Of a stretch of DNA of 36,780 nt, positions 31,104-36,780 are shown piece by piece. The stretch is from NCBI GenBank assembly GCA_002428415.1, contig DIWI01000024.1, forward strand, positions 1-36,780. Reading direction: 5' to 3'. This stretch comes from Clostridiaceae bacterium UBA6110. Its GTDB lineage: Bacteria; Bacillota; Clostridia; Clostridiales; Clostridiaceae. The number at the start of each line of letters is the position of its first letter. Position 1 is the first letter of the stretch. The notes below the pieces were generated by a model. The model made no database searches and was not told the DNA's origin. It was given only the letters and a program-made list of their open reading frames with translations. The position numbers and the translations under genes were made by a program.

Positions 31104-31736
31104 ATGGCACGGAAGGAGATTCCTGAAAGCTGGCTTGAAATGAAGGATAGAAGAGAGTGGCGAAAATGGCTTGAAAGGAACCATGACAAGGAGCAGCTCG
31201 CATGGCTGAGGTTAAGGAAGGCAGGCGCTGGTGTTCAGGGTCTGCTTCTTTCCGAGGCAGTCTCTGAAGCTCTTTGCTTCGGTTGGATTGACGGCAGAGC
31301 CATGAGCCTGGATGAGAACAGCTATTTGCTGAGGCTTACGCCAAGAAGAAAAGGAAGCCTATGGTCGAAGGTTAACAAGGACAGGGCTGTTGCTCTGATC
31401 GAACAGGGACTTATGACAGAGGCGGGTTTCAAGGCAATAGAAGAGGCAAAGCATAACGGACTATGGGATAAGGCGTACACATCAAGTGTAGACCCGGATA
31501 TGCCTGAAGACCTTTCTGTAGCCTTGTCAGCTGACCCGGCAGCTGATTCCAATTTCAGGGAGTGGAGTCCAAGCGACAAGTCAGTTGTTGTGTTCTGGAT
31601 CGGGCAGGCAAAAAGGAAGGAAACAAGGGAAAGAAGGATCCGGAGCGTAGTCGCATGTGCACATGCAGAGAAGAGCCTGGATACATCGTATCTCACTGGA
31701 GGCGGTAAGGATGGCGGAAATCAGGGAAGCCTGTGA
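31104..31736 (+). CDS. YdeI/OmpD-associated family protein
   Basis: Protein of 210 residues. Blocks typical of the YdeI/OmpD-associated family are present: WRKWLERNHDKEQLAWLRLRKAG near the start, SEAVSEALCFGWIDGRAMSLDENSYLLRLTPRRKGSLWSKVN, and AIEEAKHNGLWDKAY. The C-terminal end carries the family's RRIRSVV segment. The biochemical role is not established; bacteriocin-tolerance and peroxide stress have been proposed for relatives. ATG at 31104 has GAGGTG six bases upstream; a TTG at 31083 is less likely. Its last 26 bases overlap the next gene. Confidence 0.83.
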   Translation: MARKEIPESWLEMKDRREWRKWLERNHDKEQLAWLRLRKAGAGVQGLLLSEAVSEALCFGWIDGRAMSLDENSYLLRLTPRRKGSLWSKVNKDRAVALIEQGLMTEAGFKAIEEAKHNGLWDKAYTSSVDPDMPEDLSVALSADPAADSNFREWSPSDKSVVVFWIGQAKRKETRERRIRSVVACAHAEKSLDTSYLTGGGKDGGNQGSL

Positions 31737-32688
31737 AAGCTTCATGGATATCAGAAAGGCAGACAAATATAGCAGCATCACATTTAATACAGTTAAAGGC
31801 ATAATGAAGAGATTTTTGGGAAAATACCCGGGTACTGATCTTTCACCAAATGCGCTGAGTTACGCCATCGTGGAGACAGTCAGGTCCTACAGCAGCTCCA
31901 AGGCTACAGCAATTGCCATACTTAAGGAATTCCATGGTCATGCAGAAATGAAATATGGCATAAAGGCTGTAATTTCGTATCCAAAGGTAGATATCTCGGA
32001 TTCATTCGAGAGGATGATGTATATTGTCAAGTTTTTGCAGGACTCCGAAAAGACCATGACTGACCTATATGATGAGCTATGGGTCAGCGCGAGGACACTT
32101 GAAGAAGACCTGGCGAAGCTGCGTGGCAAGGATCCACTTCAGGTACTTGGCAGACAGCTTCTGGTGAATGACGTTGAACGGAGAGACGGGAAGGTACTCT
32201 TCTCATCGACTGTGCACCCGATGTTCCTGACGCTGAACCTTTCACAGGCGCTGACCACGCTGAAGGGACTGAAGAAGATGTCAGGAGAGCCTCTGTATTC
32301 TGAGTATGCCAAAGTAACTGCATCAGCCATCTGGAGCCAGCTTTCTGATTACGGAAGGAACAGGCTTTTGAAGGTGCTTGAGGAGCTCCTGGGTGAGGAT
32401 ACCAGATGGTATGAATCCCTGGGAAGTGTTGAACCGAAGCTATTCAGCACAGAGTCTGAAATCGGAGGCATGAGCACCAAAAGCGCCATACTGGATTGCA
32501 TGAAGAACAAAAAGCCCTTCAATGTCGAATACCAGTCAGAGGAAGGACCGGCATGGCTTAAAGGCTGCAGAGTTCTTCCGAGGTCGTTCACAGGGGAAGG
32601 CATTTCAGTCATCTCAAATGGAAAGGAACACGTCCTCATCTATGACAAGATCATAAAAGTCTCGAACCTTCTGGAAGACCTCCTCTGA
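31711..32688 (+). CDS. Probable transcriptional regulator with WYL-like C-terminal domain
   Basis: Protein of 325 residues. The N-terminal part (1-85) is helical and not recognised. Residues 90-150 (SFERMMYIVKFLQDSEKTMTDLYDELWVSARTLEEDLAKL) read as a winged helix of the DeoR/WYL sort. Residues 250-325 resemble a WYL-type ligand domain: KPFNVEYQSEEGPAWLKGCRVLPRSF, then VLIYDKIIKVSNL at the end. The hallmark W-Y-L triad is not intact, so assignment is by layout only. ATG at 31711 follows GGAGGCGG by five bases and lies inside the end of the upstream gene. Its targets may be the genes upstream, as it closes the coupled run, but the sequence does not show this. Confidence 0.6.
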   Translation: MAEIREACESFMDIRKADKYSSITFNTVKGIMKRFLGKYPGTDLSPNALSYAIVETVRSYSSSKATAIAILKEFHGHAEMKYGIKAVISYPKVDISDSFERMMYIVKFLQDSEKTMTDLYDELWVSARTLEEDLAKLRGKDPLQVLGRQLLVNDVERRDGKVLFSSTVHPMFLTLNLSQALTTLKGLKKMSGEPLYSEYAKVTASAIWSQLSDYGRNRLLKVLEELLGEDTRWYESLGSVEPKLFSTESEIGGMSTKSAILDCMKNKKPFNVEYQSEEGPAWLKGCRVLPRSFTGEGISVISNGKEHVLIYDKIIKVSNLLEDLL

Positions 32689-32776
32689 AGTTGAAGCCGG
32701 GCTTCATGTGAAGCGCAATCACAACGGTGTAGAATTTATACTATCACAAGGCTTCAATATTTGAGGAGGGGATAGT

Positions 32777-33754
32777 ATGAGAAAGAGATTTTACAGACCG
32801 TCTACTGTCGATCACGAGGAGTGCGCGAGGATCACTAAAAACCTGCGTGAAACACTTAATGCTGTCGCAGCTGGAACAATTGATCCTGAGGATGCCCTGG
32901 AGCATGCAAGGTGGCTTGTGCTTCAGGCAAAGGTTCCTCATAGGAATCCTGACATGGCATTCTGGGGGTACTTCGAACCAGATGGAATGCCGCATGATGC
33001 CAGGGTCGAATACATCTACACACCAACCTACATAGCCGTGTCAATACTGGCTAACGAACTGATGAGGCTTCCAAGCCGCGCAATGAAGATAGATGGCTTT
33101 GAAGAGATTCTTAAGAAGGGACTGAAGGCAGCTGCCGGGCGGAATTTCGATGGCGCGGGGTACGAGGCGGTCAGCGGGCTTTTGGATACCCTGGAGATAT
33201 TTGCAGATGGGAGGATGTTTGACTTCATCGATACCTATCCTGATATCGACCCTACATTCACCAGACTGCTTTTGAACTCGGAAGCCTTTGTTGCAAGAAA
33301 GGTCAGGGAAGGGAAGCTTTCCGGCGGATGGGGCGAGGATTGCCTTCAAAGAGCCTGGGCAGTCATGGGCAAGATAAGGAGCAGCAGGGTGAAGACAAAG
33401 GTTTTCGTATATGGCACACTCATGAGCGGGAGGTCGAACAGCTTCCTCATGGACGGAAGCCTTTTCCTGGGCGAGGCTTCTGTCAGGGGGTATTCGATGT
33501 ACGAGCCATCCTGGTATCCTGGAGTAAGGCGTGACCCTGATGGGGTCGTGCTCGGTGAACTGTATGAGGTTGATAAGGAAACGATGAAGAGGTTGAACGA
33601 GCTTGAGGGTGAAGGGTCGCTTTACGAGCTTGACTATACGGCTGCTGTGACCGATGCCGGAACCATTCATGGAGCAGCGGTATATGTGTATCTGCATGAT
33701 GTAAGGCCAGAAAGCCATGTGCCGCTGGAAAACCAGCCATGGAGGGAAAGATGA
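32777..33754 (+). CDS. Two-domain protein: unknown helical domain fused to gamma-glutamylcyclotransferase (GGCT) domain
   Basis: Protein of 325 residues. The C-terminal 115 residues are a GGCT/AIG2-like domain: VFVYGTLMSGRSNSFLM contains the YGTL loop, LGELYEVD follows, then a conserved LNELEGEGSLYEL acidic segment with candidate catalytic Glu, and AAVYVYL. Such domains release 5-oxoproline from gamma-glutamyl amines or peptides. The N-terminal 205 residues are helical, with YIYTPTYIAVSILANELMRLP, KGLKAAAGRNFDGAGYEAV and GGWGEDCLQRAW as its notable stretches; they suggest an alpha/alpha barrel-type fold that I cannot name. The start has GAGGAGGGG upstream. The last four bases overlap the next, also GGCT-like, gene. 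Confidence 0.72.
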   Translation: MRKRFYRPSTVDHEECARITKNLRETLNAVAAGTIDPEDALEHARWLVLQAKVPHRNPDMAFWGYFEPDGMPHDARVEYIYTPTYIAVSILANELMRLPSRAMKIDGFEEILKKGLKAAAGRNFDGAGYEAVSGLLDTLEIFADGRMFDFIDTYPDIDPTFTRLLLNSEAFVARKVREGKLSGGWGEDCLQRAWAVMGKIRSSRVKTKVFVYGTLMSGRSNSFLMDGSLFLGEASVRGYSMYEPSWYPGVRRDPDGVVLGELYEVDKETMKRLNELEGEGSLYELDYTAAVTDAGTIHGAAVYVYLHDVRPESHVPLENQPWRER

Positions 33755-34287
33755 TGGACAGGGAGAAAATGGTATGGTATGCCGTATACGGTTCAAACCT
33801 GCTGTATGAAAGGTTCATGTGCTATATAAAAGGTGGAAGCTTCAGGGGAGGTCGTGAGGCTAAACTATGCACTGATTCTACACCTCCGAGAGCAAGACTT
33901 CTTTACGAGCTGCCATATGACATGTACTTTGGAAAATCATCGGGCACCTGGGAAGGGAAGGGTGTGTCCTTCCTGGATGTGACGAGGCCGGGAAAAGCAT
34001 ACAGCGTGGCGTATCTCATAACCCGCGAACAGTTCGAGCATATTTGCAGGGAGGAGAACGGTGGCCATAAGCCTGAGATTGGATTAACCTGGTATGACTT
34101 AGCACTCAAGGTGGGGGAGTTCGATGGGATTCCGGTGATGACACTTACTAACAGCGGGAAATTTCCGCCAAACGACCCGGGTCCGAAGTACCTGGAGGTC
34201 CTGAGACTCGGTCTTCTTGAGAACTATCCATATCTCACTGCTGAAGAGGTTATGGAATACCTTGCTTCGAGAAACAAGCGCAGATGA
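33751..34287 (+). CDS. GGCT-fold protein (gamma-glutamylcyclotransferase-like)
   Basis: Protein of 178 residues. It opens with VWYAVYGSNLLYERFMCYIKGG, which keeps the YGSN loop of the GGCT fold but follows it with a longer insert than the preceding GGCT domain. Later elements include KAYSVAYLITREQFEHICREE (the strand-helix that carries the catalytic acid in the family) and the short strand GIPVMTLT. It is thus a second, different GGCT-like protein next to the fusion gene. The ATG at 33751 overlaps the previous TGA; the ATG at 33754 has better spacing to GGAGGG, so the start could be one codon later. Substrate unknown; glutathione-like and gamma-glutamyl compounds are possible. Confidence 0.7.
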   Translation: MMDREKMVWYAVYGSNLLYERFMCYIKGGSFRGGREAKLCTDSTPPRARLLYELPYDMYFGKSSGTWEGKGVSFLDVTRPGKAYSVAYLITREQFEHICREENGGHKPEIGLTWYDLALKVGEFDGIPVMTLTNSGKFPPNDPGPKYLEVLRLGLLENYPYLTAEEVMEYLASRNKRR

Positions 34288-34335
34288 GGCTTAGGGAAGA
34301 TGAAGAGCAGGTTTTGACAGATTGATTTTCCAGGG

Positions 34336-34360
34336 ACAGGAGCCGTGAGGCTCCTGTTTT
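34336..34360 (+). terminator. Terminator of the GGCT gene pair
   Basis: ACAGGAGCC and GGCTCCTGT pair as a perfect nine-base stem with a GTGA loop, followed by TTT-GTG. Confidence 0.75.
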
Positions 34361-34455
34361 GTGTTATCCATTGTCACCAAATTTTCCATTTTCAGTATCC
34401 GTTTCGTTATAACTTGGAACTGATTTTTCAGTAGACTGGTATCAGAAGGAAGGAT

Positions 34456-35394
34456 GTGAGAAAATTGTTCAAAATACGAAGGAATTTGGTGTCAGTGATT
34501 TTGGTGGCATCGATGCTGGCGACGGCAGGATGCGCAGCCAAGATTGAGAATGGCAACGGTAATGGCGAAAACGGTCCGCCTATAACAGTAGATCCAACCA
34601 AACCTGACGAAGGAAAGGTAGTGTTTTCCGATTCAGTTCTCCTTGTATCGATAGCTTATGATCCTTCTGGAAAGAGGATCACATTTACTGTGGCAAATGC
34701 CCTGGACAAGGACCTGACCTACGGTTCTCCTTTCAGGATACTGAAGATGGACTTCAATACCGGAAATCTACTGGAGACAGAATATGATGATGAGCTGGCA
34801 TTTGACATGGCGCTCTGGAGCCTTGCTGCAGGCAAAGAGCTTTCAGATGCTGTGGACTTTAATATGATAGGGAAGAAATTGGAGAAGGGTTCATACTATA
34901 TTGTAAGGGAATACACTGCAGGAGACGTTGCCGGATCTCCGGTCCATGTTCCGCTTGTCAGCTTTGATGTTGACTGGAACGGGGAGATATCTGTGAGAGG
35001 TGCGAAGGAAAAGCCATCGACCTATGAAGACATTCTTGAAAAGGCTGAGATTCTCAACGAAGAGAACAAGATAGCATTTACTGTAAGGAACACTACTGAC
35101 AAAGAGCTTGTCTACGGGCTGTCATTCACCATAGACCGGTGGAATGAGGAGAAGGGAATCTGGGAGAAAACAAGCCTGACGGATGGTTTGGCCTTCATCA
35201 AGATTGCGATGCTACTGAAGCCTGATGAGACGAATGCCTCAGAGATCGACCTGTCACAAATCGAAATGCTTGTGCCAGGAAGGTACAGGATCGCAAGGGA
35301 CTATATCCAGGACGGCGGAGGGGTTCTTGTACTCCACATCTATTTCATATCAGACGAGGAAAACGTGCGGTCATACGGAAGATATCCGATGTAG
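34456..35394 (+). CDS. Lipoprotein with two tandem bacterial Ig-like domains
   Basis: Protein of 312 residues. A lipoprotein signal ends in the lipobox ATAGC (Cys near residue 26), then a Gly/Asn linker (NGNGNGENG). Two copies of a fold of about 100 residues follow: the first at about residues 55-170 (ITFTVANALDKDLTYGSPFRI ... LEKGSYYIVREYT) and the second at 190-300 (IAFTVRNTTDKELVYGLSFTI ... LVPGRYRIARDY). This is the bacterial immunoglobulin-like (Big_14-like) pattern: N-x-T/L-D-K-x-L-x-Y-G, then a P-G-x-Y-x-I/V finish. It probably sits on the outer face of the membrane. The GTG start follows AGAAGGAAGG. Role unknown. Confidence 0.8.
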   Translation: MRKLFKIRRNLVSVILVASMLATAGCAAKIENGNGNGENGPPITVDPTKPDEGKVVFSDSVLLVSIAYDPSGKRITFTVANALDKDLTYGSPFRILKMDFNTGNLLETEYDDELAFDMALWSLAAGKELSDAVDFNMIGKKLEKGSYYIVREYTAGDVAGSPVHVPLVSFDVDWNGEISVRGAKEKPSTYEDILEKAEILNEENKIAFTVRNTTDKELVYGLSFTIDRWNEEKGIWEKTSLTDGLAFIKIAMLLKPDETNASEIDLSQIEMLVPGRYRIARDYIQDGGGVLVLHIYFISDEENVRSYGRYPM

Positions 35395-35430
35395 CAGCTG
35401 TCAGAAATGACAATTTAATAAGTACACGTC

Positions 35431-35461
35431 AAAAGAAGGCATCTGCAAATGCCTTCTTTTT
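35431..35461. terminator. Bidirectional terminator
   Basis: AAAAGAAGGCAT and ATGCCTTCTTTT pair as a perfect 12-base stem with a CTGCAA loop. Both orientations have T-runs, serving the Ig-like lipoprotein (plus) and the ammonium transporter (minus). Confidence 0.85.
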
Positions 35462-35517
35462 AGCATCCCAGCGGATGCAATCTATATGTGTTGTTAGAAA
35501 AGGGGTAGCTGTGTAAT

Positions 35518-36780
35518 TTACTCTACATCCTGAAGGGCTTCGTAGCCTTCTTCTCCGGTACGTACCTTAACGATGTTCTCTACGTCGTAGATGAATATCT
35601 TTCCGTCTCCTATGTTGCCTGTGTAGAGCACTTTCTTTGCTATGTCTATTACTGTCCTGACAGGTATCCTGCTGATAACTATCTCAACCTTTACCTTAGG
35701 AAGAAGATGGGTCTCGACTTCAATTCCTCTGTAGAACTCAGTCCTGCCGCCCTGTATTCCATATCCCAGGACATTGGATACTGTCATTCCTGTTATGCCT
35801 ACCTTGTCCAAAGCGTTCTTCAGCGCTTCGAACTTGTTCTGCTTCATGATTATTTCGATCTTCGTGAATTTTATGTCTGAAGCAGCGGAGGTAGTAGCTG
35901 TCAGTATCTGGACTGGAAGTGCCTTGTCTATTGGCACGGTTCCATTGACTGGTGCAGCTTCTCCTGCAGCAGCAACCGCAAAGGTGTTGACATAGTCTGA
36001 GGATACGAAGTCAGCATATGCGCTTTCAAGTCCATGCTCAGATATGTCAAGACCCATTATCTCATCTTCCCTTGATGCCCTTAGTCCAACTGTCTTATTG
36101 ATCAGTGTGAATACTAAGAACATGGATACTGTTACCCAAGCGATAACTGAGAAGACTCCGATTGCTTCAATACCGAGGAGTCTAAGTCCTCCGCCATAGA
36201 ACAAGCCTTTTGACATGGTTCCTCCGGCGTAGGAGTACTCTGTTGCTGAGAACAGACCTACCATGAGAGTTCCTGATGCTCCGCACATGCCGTGGACTCC
36301 TATTGCACCAACCGGGTCGTCGACCCTTAATACCTTGTCTATGAACTCTATTCCGAATACTACTATGAAGCCGGCGATTATTCCTATGGCTGCTGCTCCT
36401 ACAGGTGTTACAAGGTCTGTTCCTGCCGTTATGGCGACAAGTCCTGCAAGAGAACCGTTCAGTGTCATTGATACGTCAGGCTTCTTGTACCTGACCCACG
36501 TTATTATCATAACTGCCACAGTTGCACATGCAGCTGCGAGATTTGTAGTGAAGAATATGCTTCCAAGTGTTACAAGGGTTGCATCTCCTTCAGCAGAGAC
36601 TGTCGAGCCTCCATTGAAGCCAAACCAGCAGAACCAGAGGATGAATACTCCAAGAGCCGCGTTTGTAAGGTTGTGTCCTGGTATTGCCCTGGACTTGCCG
36701 TTTTCGTCGTATTTTCCAAGTCTCGGTCCAAGAATCTTGGCACCTACGAATGATGCTACGCCTCCGACCATGTGGACTGC
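35518..36780 (-). CDS. Ammonium transporter fused to a PII signalling domain (5' end outside window)
   Basis: The frame is open to the right edge; the residues before MVGG are A-V-H, matching the conserved VH-x-x-GG of Amt, so about half of the transporter lies outside. Visible Amt features are LWFCWFGFNGGS, LNGSLAGLVAITAGTDLVTP and DDPVGAIGVHGMCGASGTLMVGLFS with the second pore histidine, then the C-terminal EDEIMGLDISEHG that touches PII in separate systems. After a linker of about 60 residues comes a PII domain: a YGIQGGRTEFYRGIE T-loop start, LLPKVKVEIV and KIFIYDVENIVKVRTGE. The uridylylated Tyr51 of GlnB is Val here (EFYRGIEV). So ammonium import and its sensor are in one chain, and the sensor is not tyrosine-modified. 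Confidence 0.9.
   Translation of the reverse strand, partial: AVHMVGGVASFVGAKILGPRLGKYDENGKSRAIPGHNLTNAALGVFILWFCWFGFNGGSTVSAEGDATLVTLGSIFFTTNLAAACATVAVMIITWVRYKKPDVSMTLNGSLAGLVAITAGTDLVTPVGAAAIGIIAGFIVVFGIEFIDKVLRVDDPVGAIGVHGMCGASGTLMVGLFSATEYSYAGGTMSKGLFYGGGLRLLGIEAIGVFSVIAWVTVSMFLVFTLINKTVGLRASREDEIMGLDISEHGLESAYADFVSSDYVNTFAVAAAGEAAPVNGTVPIDKALPVQILTATTSAASDIKFTKIEIIMKQNKFEALKNALDKVGITGMTVSNVLGYGIQGGRTEFYRGIEVETHLLPKVKVEIVISRIPVRTVIDIAKKVLYTGNIGDGKIFIYDVENIVKVRTGEEGYEALQDVE

Overview
The window looks like a chromosomal segment of a low-to-moderate GC, Gram-positive-type anaerobe, most likely Bacillota class Clostridia. The signs are strong purine-rich ribosome binding sites, frequent GTG and TTG starts, several lipobox lipoproteins, many short U-tailed terminators, heavy use of AGG/AGA for arginine, and small families I associate with Clostridia and relatives (DUF6465-like, DUF2294, DUF5050-like, an Amt-PII fusion). 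The taxonomic call is an inference; no rRNA or tRNA gene is present to confirm it.

Region 1 (1-11.9 kb) is one enormous open frame that enters from the left edge already in frame and codes for at least 3,950 residues of a secreted, repeat-built protein. It has beta-helix-type repeats, three tandem modules of about 65 residues, a long filament-like middle, and a C-terminal third of RTX-type Gly/Asp nonapeptide repeats. That third includes a clean 366-bp (122-residue) tandem duplication. A strong terminator ends it.

Region 2 (11.9-17.2 kb) is mostly housekeeping. It has a protein-L-isoaspartate methyltransferase, a ketopantoate reductase family enzyme, a small exported His/Met/Cys-rich protein and a two-helix membrane protein (both minus strand), a small DUF6465-like protein, an Fpg/Nei-like protein lacking the usual catalytic N-terminal proline, and a class I DAHP synthase for aromatic amino acid synthesis.

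Region 3 (17.2-24.2 kb) has a lipoprotein, a two-gene ABC exporter operon, and a minus-strand group: GNAT acetyltransferase, GyrI-like effector-binding protein, a membrane protein, and a chromate transporter disrupted by a frameshift. An OFA-type MFS transporter and a DUF2294 protein follow.

Region 4 (24.2-30.0 kb) holds a Rieske non-heme iron oxygenase, a secreted SH3b/C39-type protein with a 21-bp Pro-rich repeat, a DUF5050-like lipoprotein, and an ArsB/NhaD-type anion permease.

Region 5 (30.0-36.8 kb) starts with a tightly packed plus-strand run (DUF1801, Maa-type acetyltransferase, YdeI-like protein, WYL-like regulator). A pair of gamma-glutamylcyclotransferase-like genes (one fused to an unknown helical domain) and a tandem Ig-like lipoprotein follow. 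An ammonium transporter fused to a PII domain runs off the right edge. No insertion sequence, prophage, CRISPR array or RNA gene was seen. I found no clear multi-gene novel system; the most unusual objects are the giant repeat protein, the Fpg-like protein without its catalytic residue, and the two-domain cyclotransferase fusion.
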